A program made the translations under genes and the position numbers. 64,000 nt of DNA from Acetobacterium woodii (GTDB lineage Bacteria; Bacillota; Clostridia; Eubacteriales; Eubacteriaceae). Location of the stretch: NCBI GenBank assembly GCA_016213825.1, contig JACQZP010000016.1:186001-250000 (forward strand), in the 5' to 3' direction. The notes below the pieces were generated by a model. It did not search any database and was not told the DNA's origin. It saw only the letters and a list, made by a program, of their open reading frames with translations. Within the stretch, counting starts at the first letter, position 1, and each line of letters opens with the position of its first letter. This document shows, piece by piece, positions 37,478 through 45,966 of the stretch.

Positions 37478-38197
37478 TTAGCCTTTGTATTGGGGAACCA
37501 GTCCAATCTCACGCATTTGATCAAACGCATCGATAATTGCGACTGCCGCTCGCGTACCAATCAGATCAGCTCCTGCCAGAATGAATACATAAGCATTTTG
37601 AGGACGTGGGAATTTAACACCTGCAACCTTGAGTTTGACACCAGTTTCAGATAACGTCTTTTTCATAATTAAAAACTGTTCCATACTTGGCCCTTCAAAT
37701 TGGCCGGTTGAAGTTTTTGCATAATGAATTCCCACTTCGGCAATCAATTTGCAGGCTGTTGCGATTTCCTCATCGCTTAAAAAGCAGGTTTCAATAATGC
37801 ATTTGGTGATTTGTCCCTGTGCAGCAGTTTTAAAATCCATTAACTCACGCTTAATCACATCATATCTTTTGTCTTTCAACGCACCAACGTTCATCACCAG
37901 GTCTAAAACCGTACACCCGGCTTTTACTGCATATTCCGTTTCAAAAGCCTTAACGATCGATGATGATGCTCCAAAGGGAAAATCCAGGCCGGTTCCAATA
38001 AGAATATCTGTTCCTTTCAGTTCTTCCACCACCACTGGCGTCCAATAAGGTGTCGCAGAGTAAAACGCTGCACAATTATAGGCGACTGCCTCACGACAAC
38101 CAGATCGGATTTCAGCTTCCGTGGTGTTTTTTGGCAACACCGAATGATCAAAACACTTTCCCAGGGCTTTTTTATCCATTTTTGATAAATCAACCAT
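37478..38197 (-). CDS. DeoC-like aldolase (deoxyribose-phosphate aldolase family)
   Basis: 239 residues of the DeoC class I aldolase family. The N-terminus KCFDHSVLPKNTTEAEIRSG matches the LDHTxLKP block with changes. The Schiff-base lysine is in IHYAKTSTGQFEGPS near 167, and the second conserved lysine in VKLKVAGVKF near 195, although the usual GGIRT end is replaced by KFPRPQNAYVF. DERA splits 2-deoxyribose-5-phosphate to acetaldehyde and glyceraldehyde-3-phosphate; given the altered motifs another phosphoketose may be used here. AGGAGG precedes the start at 38197, which is 25 bases after the HAD gene stop. Confidence 0.8.
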   Translation of the reverse strand: MVDLSKMDKKALGKCFDHSVLPKNTTEAEIRSGCREAVAYNCAAFYSATPYWTPVVVEELKGTDILIGTGLDFPFGASSSIVKAFETEYAVKAGCTVLDLVMNVGALKDKRYDVIKRELMDFKTAAQGQITKCIIETCFLSDEEIATACKLIAEVGIHYAKTSTGQFEGPSMEQFLIMKKTLSETGVKLKVAGVKFPRPQNAYVFILAGADLIGTRAAVAIIDAFDQMREIGLVPQYKG

Positions 38198-38221
38198 AAC
38201 TTCATGCCTCCTATAGTTTTT

Positions 38222-38896
38222 TTATAAAACAACTTTTTTAAGTTCTTCCATACTATCAATAACATAGGTTGGATTTAATGATCTGACAATCTCCGGGTCT
38301 CCATATCCAAACGTAACACCGCAAACAGCAATGCCTGCATTTGTTCCGGTGAGATAATCGGTTTTTGTATCCCCAATAAGAATCGCTTGGGTCTTACTGC
38401 AATTATAATACGCGAGAATCGCATTAATACAATCTGGATGAGGTTTTGGATTTTTTACGTCATCTGCTGTCACCAAGATGTCAAAATAATCAAATAATTT
38501 AAGTGTTTTTAAAATTTTTTCAGTTGCGCTTCGTATTTTGAAAGTAGCCACTGACAATGCTTTTCCTTTCTGCTTATAGTACTCTAATACATCTGCTACA
38601 CCGGCATAAGCAAATGTTTTTTTATCACAGTTCGCGGTGTAATAATCAACAAACAGTGGCAATATTTCATGATCAATAAGGGTTTCTTTGTCCTCACCTA
38701 GGGATTTGATGAGGACATTTCTTGCCCCCCCACCAATGCAGCTTCGTATAAACGCATCCTCTTTCCTATCAAAACCATAACGATCAATAATAAATTTAAT
38801 CGTTTCAATTATATCCGGACAAGAATCTACCAAGGTTCCATCCAAATCAAAAATAATATACGGATACGCATTGGGTTCCATATTTTTTATTATCAC
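38222..38896 (-). CDS. HAD family phosphatase (phosphoglycolate phosphatase-like)
   Basis: 224 residues, HAD subfamily IA. Motif I IIFDLDGTLVDSCPDII near 15, a helical cap (about 30-95), motif II/III region VATFKIRSATEKILK near 120 and motif IV AILIGDTKTDYLTGTNAGIAV near 170. The cap and length resemble Gph/PpaX. In this cluster it could remove phosphate from a toxic by-product such as phosphoglycolate or from a pathway sugar phosphate; the substrate is not evident. The start is GTG at 38896, six bases after GGAGG. A cre-like site overlaps the region just before its ribosome site. Confidence 0.83.
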   Translation of the reverse strand: MIIKNMEPNAYPYIIFDLDGTLVDSCPDIIETIKFIIDRYGFDRKEDAFIRSCIGGGARNVLIKSLGEDKETLIDHEILPLFVDYYTANCDKKTFAYAGVADVLEYYKQKGKALSVATFKIRSATEKILKTLKLFDYFDILVTADDVKNPKPHPDCINAILAYYNCSKTQAILIGDTKTDYLTGTNAGIAVCGVTFGYGDPEIVRSLNPTYVIDSMEELKKVVL

Positions 38897-38907
38897 GACC
38901 AGCCTCC

Positions 38908-38921
38908 TTTAAACGTTTACA
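38908..38921 (-). promoter_or_regulatory. cre-like site before the HAD gene
   Basis: The minus strand reads TGTAAACGTTTAAA, matching the CcpA-site consensus TGWAANCGNTNWCA except for one base. It lies immediately before the ribosome site of the HAD gene. A similar AGAAAACGTTTAAC is found at 45770-45783. A single short site like this may be chance. Confidence 0.35.
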
Positions 38922-38939
38922 GCCATTTTAAGAAATCGA

Positions 38940-39881
38940 TCACAGATTTCTTAAAAGCTCGTTGCTGTTAAAATACTCCAGGGTAACGCCGCACTCGCCA
39001 ATGTTCCTGACATTTTTATCGGTCTTTTTATAGTCAGCATGATAATCAGAACCACCTGAAATAATCTTAACCCGATCCTGGTAATCGGCTTTGATCTTGG
39101 CAATGATTTCTTCCTTCGTATAAGGCCCATTATAGGTAGTCTTATCATAGGTATAGCAGGCTTCAATCCCATCCAGACCGAGATCAATCAGTTGATCAAT
39201 ATAATCCGCTCTGGACATCGTCCCGTTGTTGGTTGTAACGGTTTCATCAATGAGATAGGGATGAGCCAAAATGGCAATACCACCACTCTCATGGGCAATA
39301 TTGATGATGTCAACAGGGTCTGGTTTTTCACGTTTTACACTGAAATCAGGATTATTTCTGATCAATAATTTTGCATCGCTCCAGGTTTTTGTATAACCTT
39401 TTTCAGCCATCAGATTAAAAATGATTTTTTTCTGAACGTCCTCGGGTTTTCTCGGAATATCATCATAATTCAAAACTTCATCCCATGTTATATCATATCC
39501 ATTATCTGCCAGTATATCTAAAAGTTTTTGATATGAAAATATTTTACTTTTGATGATCTTCTGATTCATTTCGAGTATTTTAGGATTAGTATAATCGCAT
39601 CCCAGTACAACAATATGAACATCCTCGACCTGTGTTTCACAGGAAAATTCGATTCCCGGTATCAATTTCAGCCCTTTTTTCTTTGCATAAAGAACGGGAT
39701 CGACCATCACACCATTTACTTCGATTTGATCGGGTGGCAAAACATCATGATCGGTAATGACGATCACTTTCATTCCTAGCGCGGCCGCGTTGGAAATAAA
39801 TTCTTTAGGTGAATCCCCGCCATCGGATCGGGTGGTATGACTATGTAAATCTACAATGTAATTTGGTTGTGTTGTCATCAT
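38940..39881 (-). CDS. PHP domain phosphoesterase
   Basis: 313 residues. Metal-binding blocks of the PHP family: YIVDLHSHTTRSDGGDSPKE at residues 8-27, VIVITDHDVLPP near 40, GIEFSCETQVEDVHIVVLG near 75, GIAILAHPYLID near 215 and GGSDYHADYKK near 285. It resembles the stand-alone YciV/TrpH-type phosphatases that hydrolyse nucleoside bisphosphates or sugar phosphates. Between an aldolase and a HAD phosphatase it could hydrolyse a pathway phosphate such as a bisphosphate. The ribosome site GAGGGGG overlaps the stop region of the aldolase gene, so the two are coupled. Confidence 0.85.
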   Translation of the reverse strand: MMTTQPNYIVDLHSHTTRSDGGDSPKEFISNAAALGMKVIVITDHDVLPPDQIEVNGVMVDPVLYAKKKGLKLIPGIEFSCETQVEDVHIVVLGCDYTNPKILEMNQKIIKSKIFSYQKLLDILADNGYDITWDEVLNYDDIPRKPEDVQKKIIFNLMAEKGYTKTWSDAKLLIRNNPDFSVKREKPDPVDIINIAHESGGIAILAHPYLIDETVTTNNGTMSRADYIDQLIDLGLDGIEACYTYDKTTYNGPYTKEEIIAKIKADYQDRVKIISGGSDYHADYKKTDKNVRNIGECGVTLEYFNSNELLRNL

Positions 39882-39890
39882 GTTCCCCCT

Positions 39891-40739
39891 CTAATCCATC
39901 AGACTAAAAAATCGGATGTGCTCGGTCACTACCTTTTTAACTGCTTGTTTTGTGAAGGCATCCAACTTAAGCGGATCATTCTGATCAGGATTTTCTTTGC
40001 TGAAAGTTGCCATTCCCTGACAGTATGCAATTTTTATCGCAGTCGAAATATTCACCTTTGAAGCACCCAAACCAATTAATCGATGAAACATTTCATCACT
40101 CAGCCCCGTTCCGCCATGGAGAACCAACGGACAAAGTGAAAATTCATTGATTTCTTCAAAAAGATCGTAATCAATTTTAATTTCACCTTTATAGACGCCA
40201 TGTGCTGTTCCGATGGCAGGGGCAAATGCATCAACGCCTGTTTCTTTCAAATAGATTCGACAATCTGCTGGTTTAGCATGAGCATGATCACCTTCTTTTA
40301 CGACAATGTCATCTTCAACGCCGACAATAGCACCTAACTCACCTTCAACCGTGACATTCTTAGGTTTGGCGTAGGCCACGATTTCCATTGTGTTCTTTAT
40401 ATTGTCCGTTAATGGCAACTGCGAACCATCGTACATAACTGAAGACCAGCCGCCATCAATGCATGCCTTTGTAAATGCGACATCGGTTGAGTGATCAAGA
40501 TGAATTGCTACATTTACCCGAGCATTTTCGGCGATGGGTTTTAGAAAACCCATCATTTCTTGAATCCCAAAAGCTTTTACCGTTTTAACCGAGGTCTGAA
40601 TGATAATATTCTGATTCAGTTCCTCGGCCGCTTCAACTGCCGCCTTTGCGGTCAGATAATTCACGATGTTAAACGCGCCAACTGCATAATGATCTTTTCG
40701 AGCATTCTCAAGAATCGCTTCCATGTTGACATAACTCAT
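39891..40739 (-). CDS. Class II ketose-(bis)phosphate aldolase, copy 1
   Basis: 282 residues of the class II FBA/GatY/KbaY family. Catalytic and zinc residues: HLDHSTDVAFTKACIDGG near 80, VEGELGAIVGVEDD near 130, the zinc histidines in IGTAHGVYKGEIKID near 175 and LHGGTGLSDEMFHRL near 205. The reaction would be reversible cleavage of a ketose-1-phosphate or 1,6-bisphosphate to DHAP plus an aldehyde. I chose the ATG at 40739 (MSYVNMEAIL) after GAGGCG; upstream in-frame codons to 40805 cross the promoter motif. A near copy lies at 51928-52785 with a similar upstream region, so this looks like a duplication within the cluster. Confidence 0.92.
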   Translation of the reverse strand: MSYVNMEAILENARKDHYAVGAFNIVNYLTAKAAVEAAEELNQNIIIQTSVKTVKAFGIQEMMGFLKPIAENARVNVAIHLDHSTDVAFTKACIDGGWSSVMYDGSQLPLTDNIKNTMEIVAYAKPKNVTVEGELGAIVGVEDDIVVKEGDHAHAKPADCRIYLKETGVDAFAPAIGTAHGVYKGEIKIDYDLFEEINEFSLCPLVLHGGTGLSDEMFHRLIGLGASKVNISTAIKIAYCQGMATFSKENPDQNDPLKLDAFTKQAVKKVVTEHIRFFSLMD

Positions 40740-40785
40740 GGTTATCGCCTCATTTCTATTATATCTCATCATACATGCGTATGAT

Positions 40786-40813
40786 GGGTTATGATTACTT
40801 TCCACTTATTATA
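40786..40813 (-). promoter_or_regulatory. Promoter and candidate GntR operator of aldolase copy 1
   Basis: On the minus strand a TATAAT (complement of 40808-40813) is followed ten bases later by GTAATCATAACCC (complement of 40786-40798). The -35 box is poor. The same motif, GTGGTCATAACCC, follows the -10 box of aldolase copy 2, and GTGGTCATGAC that of the transketolase operon. The stretch 40767-40798 matches the region before copy 2 at 27 of 32 bases and includes the inverted repeat CATCATAC-N4-GTATGATG. The rest of 40814-40949 shows nothing clear. Confidence 0.55.
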
Positions 40814-40949
40814 TCATAATTTTACAAAAATATAATGACAAAAATCTATCTAACACCTGCTTTTTTATGCATTGAGCACAACTTATCACAACACTGTACG
40901 TGAAAAACAAGCTTGGTAAACTATTTTAATAAGATCATTTGACTTTTTC

Positions 40950-41318
40950 TCAGGAAACTTTTTTTATATTCCGGGTACAGACCAGATCCACACCGGTTCC
41001 AGCAATATTTGATACAACAACATCTCCGACGCTAATCGGTGATTCAATTTCCAATGCACTAATCACATTCATCACTTCAAATATTTTCTCTTTATTAACC
41101 GGTTCTTTTGTTTTAACAGGCACAAAAGGCAGCTCGCCAGATTTTAATTTTACGGTAGTTGTTATTGTTCTCTTAGGCTCAGTGAACTCCGTTTTCGCAT
41201 ATTTCAAACCTATTTTACAACTATAATCACTGATTTCATGTATGGTTTTTTCGGTGTGCTCAATTTTCAGACTACACCCTTTCGGGCAACCAATACAGAT
41301 AAATTTTTTCACTTCCAT
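40950..41318 (-). CDS. DUF1667 cysteine protein of the glycerol-3-phosphate oxidation module 2
   Basis: 122 residues, similar over its length to the module 1 protein. N-terminal KKFICIGCPKGCSLKIEH carries three cysteines in the same spacing and SDYSCKIGLKYAKTEF the fourth near 35. The C-terminal IGDVVVSNIAGTGVDLVCTRN is the family end; one additional cysteine occurs there. It is the last of the GlpA-like, FAD oxidoreductase, DUF1667 set on the minus strand, 17 bases after the oxidoreductase. No clear terminator follows before the divergent-looking gap in front of aldolase copy 1. Its role in electron transfer is inferred from context only. Confidence 0.86.
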   Translation of the reverse strand: MEVKKFICIGCPKGCSLKIEHTEKTIHEISDYSCKIGLKYAKTEFTEPKRTITTTVKLKSGELPFVPVKTKEPVNKEKIFEVMNVISALEIESPISVGDVVVSNIAGTGVDLVCTRNIKKVS

Positions 41319-41335
41319 GATTTTACACCTCCATC

Positions 41336-42613
41336 TTATTGCGCTTGTTCCTTAGTAATTGAAATATCAATTGATGAAGTATCTTTAGTCACAAACTCCC
41401 TTGATAAATTAAAAGTTACCATGGTTCCAGGCTCAACGATTGTTTTTTTAAGATTCAGTAGTGTTTTATTAAAATTATCTTTGACGATTAATCGAACTTC
41501 CTCATCTGGATTCTTCACTCTAAGAAAAAACTTAATGGTTTGCTCCTGGTGGTTCAGCGCATCAATATGCTGAGGAACGACATACCCGATGTTTTTATCA
41601 TGGGTGACAATAACATCCTTTTCTTCTTTATTCATTTTATGATTAATAAAATCAGCTGCTGCTTTCCCGGCAATTTCTGCTTCCTGAGTGACATTATCAA
41701 CTAAATCATGAACGTGCAGAACATTTCCGCAAGCGAATACCCAAGGGATATTGGTAATCCGTTTTTCATTTACTACCGGTCCTCTAGTGACCTTATCTAT
41801 TTCACAGCCTAAATTGTTTGATAATTCATTTTCTGGAATCAAGCCAACCGATAGCAGCAGTGTGTCACAGCTTACATATTGTTCGGTGCCTTCGATCGGT
41901 TTGAGCTTTTCATCTACTTTTGCAATGGTCACGCCTTCCAGTCTTTCTTTTCCGTGCACTTCAATAATAGCATGGCTTAATAGCAGGGGAATGCCAAAAT
42001 CATCGAGACATTGTACCTTGTTGCGGATCAGTCCCGTCGAATAGGGCATCACTTCAACGACTCCCTTGACATTAACACCTTCAAGTGTTAATCGTCTTGC
42101 CATAATGAGACCAATATCTCCAGAGCCCAGAATGGCGACCTCTTTGCCGGGAAGATAGCCTTCCAGATTAACATAACTTTGGGCAGTGCCTGCTGTCATA
42201 ATCCCGGAAGGACGGCTCCCTGGTATGGTGATGGCACCGCGTGTCCGTTCTCGACATCCCATTGCCAGAATTAATGCCTTCGTACCAATCTGAAACATTC
42301 CCTCTTCACGATTAACAGCAATCACTTTTTTGTCATCCCTGATTTCCATAACCATGGTTCCCAGTTTTACGTCAATGTCTGAATTTTCCAATTCTTCAAT
42401 AAAACGGCTTGCATATTCAGGTCCGGTCAATTCTTCTTTAAAATATTGCAAGCCAAAACCATTATGGATACACTGATTCAAAATGCCACCCAAATGCGGC
42501 GCTCGTTCACAAATCAAAATTTTTGAGACCCCATTTTTTTTCGCTTCCAATGCGGCGGCAAGGCCTGCCGGTCCGCCACCAATAATGACTAAGTCATACT
42601 CTGATTTTTTCAT
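41336..42613 (-). CDS. NAD(P)/FAD-dependent oxidoreductase, partner of the GlpA-like dehydrogenase (module 2)
   Basis: 425 residues. FAD site LVIIGGGPAGLAAALEAKK, LNQCIHNGFGLQYFKEELTG near 45, second dinucleotide site VAILGSGDIGLIMARRL near 165 and WVFACGNVLHVHDLVDNV near 300, all as in the module 1 copy, from which it differs mostly in the C-terminal 100 residues. It overlaps the end of the GlpA-like gene by 20 bases, a sign of tight coupling. It probably completes electron flow from the dehydrogenase; acceptor unknown. AAGGAG precedes the ATG at 42613. Confidence 0.85.
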   Translation of the reverse strand: MKKSEYDLVIIGGGPAGLAAALEAKKNGVSKILICERAPHLGGILNQCIHNGFGLQYFKEELTGPEYASRFIEELENSDIDVKLGTMVMEIRDDKKVIAVNREEGMFQIGTKALILAMGCRERTRGAITIPGSRPSGIMTAGTAQSYVNLEGYLPGKEVAILGSGDIGLIMARRLTLEGVNVKGVVEVMPYSTGLIRNKVQCLDDFGIPLLLSHAIIEVHGKERLEGVTIAKVDEKLKPIEGTEQYVSCDTLLLSVGLIPENELSNNLGCEIDKVTRGPVVNEKRITNIPWVFACGNVLHVHDLVDNVTQEAEIAGKAAADFINHKMNKEEKDVIVTHDKNIGYVVPQHIDALNHQEQTIKFFLRVKNPDEEVRLIVKDNFNKTLLNLKKTIVEPGTMVTFNLSREFVTKDTSSIDISITKEQAQ

Positions 42614-44093
42614 AATTTCGATCTCCTTCTTCTAAAGATAGTTCTTTATTCTTAGAAGTCAGAACAAAGGATTTACTTCCTTTTTGCGTCACTTCAAGCG
42701 GAGAAATTCCGAGTTCTTTGCTTAATATATTCAGTACCTTCGGTCCGCAAAAACCACCCTGACATCGTCCCATACCCGCTCTGACCCGGCGTTTGATGGC
42801 ATCCAGATTCATCGCTGGAATGGGCCGTTTTACAGCATCCATAATTTCACCCTTGCTGATCGACTCGCAGCGACAGATAATTTCACCATAATCCGGATTT
42901 TCTTCGATTAAGGCCGTTCTTTCTTCATAAGCTAAATCGACAAGCATAATCGGTGGTTTTCGCCCTTTTTGATAGTTAGCTTTTAGTGAAAAATCCAAAT
43001 CCATATGCTGATCTCTCACCAAACCTTCAATCCGTGCTGCGATGGCAGGTGCCGAAGTTAAGCCAGGTGACTGAATGCCAGCAGCATTGATAAAGCCTTT
43101 TACTGTTTTTGCAGGTTCAATAATAAAATCTTCATTGGTGCTTGATGCCCTCAGTCCGGTGAATGTTGTGATCACATCACCCATTCTGGGAAGTTCAGGA
43201 AACAGATGTGAAATCGTGCTGGCATAGATCTGATCCAAAGCTTGTGACGTTGTTCTCAAATCTGTTTTATCTTCAACTGCTTCAGCATTTGATCCGGCTA
43301 ATATATTACCATCGATGGTCGGCACCACGATCATTCCTTTTGATACCTTTGTTGGTGCCGAATAAATCGTGTAAGTTAAAATATCACGCCATTTTTTGTC
43401 ATACAAAAAGTATTGACCTTTTCTGGGTTTGATTTCAAAATCAATATCTTCTACCATCGCAGCTATTTTATCTGCATATAATCCGGCGGCATTAATGATA
43501 ACTTTTGCATCAATATTACCGTTATTTGTTTTAACACCTTTTACAGTTTTATTTTCAATCATAATATCCAGAACTTCCGTGTCCAACAGAACTTTCGCGC
43601 CATTAGTCACGGCATTTTCTGCCAACGCTATGGTGTATTCAAATGGATTTATTATTCCTGTTTCCGGTTCGAATAAACCATATTTTGCATCTGGATTTAA
43701 GTGAGGTTCCATCTCATGTAGTTCTCTCTGGTCGAGCAGTTTCATCCCCTGAATGCCATTTTTAATGCCATTTTCCATGGTTTTTTTCATTTTTTCCAAG
43801 TCGGTTTCTTCAAAGCCAACGGTTATTGAACCCAGTGGTTTAACTAAATTTACATTTAAATCCTGACATAATTGCTTAATAAGCTTATTAGATTCCAATA
43901 CTAACTGGCCTTTTAATGTGCCACCATCAATATTAAAACCGCTATGAATCATTGCCGAGTTTGCTTTACTCGTCCCCATACAAATATCACTCGCCTTTTC
44001 AACCAGAATAATATCCAGATTATACTTGGCAAGCTGATGAGCAACGGAAGCACCAATTACACCGCCACCAATGATTAAAACATCCGTTTTCAT
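42594..44093 (-). CDS. GlpA-like FAD dehydrogenase with BFD-type Fe-S domain (module 2)
   Basis: 499 residues. FAD motif VLIIGGGVIGASVAHQLAKYN at the N-terminus, DAO-type domain with TSKANSAMIHSGFN near 42, and C-terminal Fe-S domain IICRCESISKGEIMDAVKR near 405 with RVRAGMGRCQGGFCGPKV near 440. The best guess is oxidation of glycerol-3-phosphate to DHAP, but since it lies between a glycerol kinase and sugar genes it could act on another polyol phosphate. It is less like the module 1 copy than the oxidoreductase partners are to each other. GGAGGTGACACC precedes the ATG. The 101 bases to glpK2 hold no recognisable signal. Confidence 0.87.
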   Translation of the reverse strand: MKTDVLIIGGGVIGASVAHQLAKYNLDIILVEKASDICMGTSKANSAMIHSGFNIDGGTLKGQLVLESNKLIKQLCQDLNVNLVKPLGSITVGFEETDLEKMKKTMENGIKNGIQGMKLLDQRELHEMEPHLNPDAKYGLFEPETGIINPFEYTIALAENAVTNGAKVLLDTEVLDIMIENKTVKGVKTNNGNIDAKVIINAAGLYADKIAAMVEDIDFEIKPRKGQYFLYDKKWRDILTYTIYSAPTKVSKGMIVVPTIDGNILAGSNAEAVEDKTDLRTTSQALDQIYASTISHLFPELPRMGDVITTFTGLRASSTNEDFIIEPAKTVKGFINAAGIQSPGLTSAPAIAARIEGLVRDQHMDLDFSLKANYQKGRKPPIMLVDLAYEERTALIEENPDYGEIICRCESISKGEIMDAVKRPIPAMNLDAIKRRVRAGMGRCQGGFCGPKVLNILSKELGISPLEVTQKGSKSFVLTSKNKELSLEEGDRNYEKIRV

Positions 44094-44194
44094 GGTGTCA
44101 CCTCCAAATTCATTTTCATATTTTTGATTTGGGCGGCGCTTACATTGGCCACATATAAACGCCCCCGGTATTTAAATTATATTCGTGCTACTGT

Positions 44195-45700
44195 CTAGCG
44201 ATCATTTGCCCATTCTAAATTACAATTAATGGCACGTTTCCAGCCATTATAAAGATCGGTACGTAGCTCTTCATCCATTTGTGGATGGAACACCTGGTTA
44301 ACTGTTCTCTTTTGAACAATTTCATCCTGGTCTTTCCAGAATCCAACTGCCAGTCCTGCCAGATAAGCTACGCCTGCTGCTGTAGTTTCAGTATTGTCCG
44401 GTCTTTCAATATCCACATTGACGATATCCGAAGTGAATTGCATCAGTAAATTGTTATTGCAGGCACCGCCATCAACCTTGAGAATAGATAGTCTTTCACC
44501 CAAATCTTCTGAGAACGCATCAAACATATCGCGCGTCTGATATCCTAACGACTCTAGCACAGCTCTAATAACATTGTTCTTAGTTGTCCCCCGTTCAATT
44601 CCAACAATTGAGGCTCTTGCATAGGAATTCCAATAGGGTGCACACAAACCGGTAAATGCTGGAACAAAATAGACCCCACAATTACGTTCTTTTTTCGTTT
44701 TCAAAGCAAAGTATTCAGAGTCTGGTGATTCATCAAGCATATCCATTTCATCTCGCAACCATTGAATAGCTGAACCGGCTGAAAATGCAACAGCTTCCAA
44801 TAAATACTCAACCTTCCCATTAATTCCCCAACCAATCGTTGTTGTTAAACCATTGTTTGATAAGAATGGTTTATCGCCGATATTTACAGTCATAACACCA
44901 GCCGTACCATAGGTGAATTTAGCCATACCTTTTTTAAAGCAGCATTGTCCAAAGGTTGCGGCCTGTTGATCACCGGCATCACCAGTAATCGGGATTTCCC
45001 GTTTGAATATCTTTGCAGTTACACCAAAATGTCCGCTGCTTTCCTGAACTTTTGGTAGCATGCTTGCTGGTACATTAAGAATCTTCAATAATTCTTCATC
45101 CCATTTCAGGTCATGAATGTTATACATCAATGTCCGGGATGCATTACTGTAGTCGGTGGCATGGGTTTTTCCATCAGTAAGCTTCCACATAATCCAGGTG
45201 TCAACGTTTCCAAAAAGAAGATCGCCCTTTTCGGCTCTTTCTCTTGCACCTTCAACGTTGTCGAGTATCCATTTAACTTTTGTGCCAGAAAAATATGAAT
45301 CAATCATCAATCCTGTTTTGTTTCTAACCACTGCTTCAATTTCCGGATCTTCGGCTTTTAGTTGATCACAGTATTCTGCCGTTCTTCGATCCTGCCAGAC
45401 AATTGCATTATAGACTGGTTCTCCGGTATTTTTATCCCAAACTATCGAAGTTTCGCGTTGATTGGTAATGCCGATAGCAACGATCTCTTCTTCTTTTATG
45501 TTCGATTTTGCCATTGCTTTTTCAATGACTTCACCTGTGACTGCCCACATTTCCATTGGGTCCTGCTCAACCCAACCTGAATCCGGGTAAAATTGCGCGA
45601 ATTCTTTTGCATGTACACTTACGATGTCCCCATCATGATTAAAGAAAATTGCTCGAATACTAGTAGTCCCCTGATCAATACTTAAAATATACTCTTTCAT
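44195..45700 (-). CDS. glpK: Glycerol kinase (module 2)
   Basis: 501 residues. Phosphate loop [37 protein letters not shown] near 83, IVWQDRRTAEYCDQL near 103, TGDAGDQQAATFGQCCF near 240 and [19 protein letters not shown] near 400, all as expected for GlpK; the kinase is nearer to GlpK than the FGGY gene at 35828. The loop that carries the HPr-phosphorylated histidine in many Firmicutes reads TAKIFKREIP and has none. The ATG at 45700 follows AAAGGTGG. Upstream are a terminator-like hairpin and a cre-like site but no copy of the GlpP leader motif, so it seems controlled differently from module 1. Confidence 0.93.
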   Translation of the reverse strand: MKEYILSIDQGTTSIRAIFFNHDGDIVSVHAKEFAQFYPDSGWVEQDPMEMWAVTGEVIEKAMAKSNIKEEEIVAIGITNQRETSIVWDKNTGEPVYNAIVWQDRRTAEYCDQLKAEDPEIEAVVRNKTGLMIDSYFSGTKVKWILDNVEGARERAEKGDLLFGNVDTWIMWKLTDGKTHATDYSNASRTLMYNIHDLKWDEELLKILNVPASMLPKVQESSGHFGVTAKIFKREIPITGDAGDQQAATFGQCCFKKGMAKFTYGTAGVMTVNIGDKPFLSNNGLTTTIGWGINGKVEYLLEAVAFSAGSAIQWLRDEMDMLDESPDSEYFALKTKKERNCGVYFVPAFTGLCAPYWNSYARASIVGIERGTTKNNVIRAVLESLGYQTRDMFDAFSEDLGERLSILKVDGGACNNNLLMQFTSDIVNVDIERPDNTETTAAGVAYLAGLAVGFWKDQDEIVQKRTVNQVFHPQMDEELRTDLYNGWKRAINCNLEWANDR

Positions 45701-45725
45701 CCGATAATACCACCTTTTCTTTATT

Positions 45726-45783
45726 AAAAAATGCTATGGCAAGCATTTTTTTTAAATTAAAATTACCTTGTTAAACGTTTTCT
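45726..45783 (-). promoter_or_regulatory. Leader hairpin and cre-like site before glpK2
   Basis: On the minus strand AAAAAATGCT and AGCATTTTTT (complement of 45726-45751) form a 10-bp stem with a six-base loop ending in T residues, 25 bases before the glpK2 start, like a weak terminator in the leader. Just upstream AGAAAACGTTTAAC (complement of 45770-45783) resembles a CcpA site. The other bases up to 45906 encode only very short frames without ribosome sites. Confidence 0.45.
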
Positions 45784-45906
45784 TTTTATGTAAAATCAGT
45801 TCTTTTTCAATTTCACGATTAGTACTCATGATTTAGTATTTTTACACCAAATATCATTGGGTTCTTATTTTCTTTTAACATAAGCGCCTTCGGTCGAATT
45901 TCATCC

Positions 45907-45943
45907 AAAAAATTTGCATCAATTCATCGTTATAGCATTGATG
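45907..45943 (-). terminator. Possible terminator after the lipoate ligase gene
   Basis: CATCAAT and ATTGATG form a 7-bp stem with a 13-base loop on the minus strand, followed by CAAATTTTTT. It lies about 24 bases after the stop of the lipoate ligase gene. The stem is short and AT-rich. Confidence 0.45.
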
Positions 45944-45966
45944 ATACCTATCCTGTGTTATATTAT

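Noticed and set aside
40740-40805. Upstream extension of aldolase copy 1 by 22 residues
   Set aside because: It crosses the promoter/operator motif, and the family start MSYVNMEAIL at 40739 has a proper ribosome site, as in copy 2.
45780-45966. Very short frames upstream of glpK2, for example one starting MLKENKNPM
   Set aside because: No ribosome sites, fewer than 26 codons and no family resemblance.
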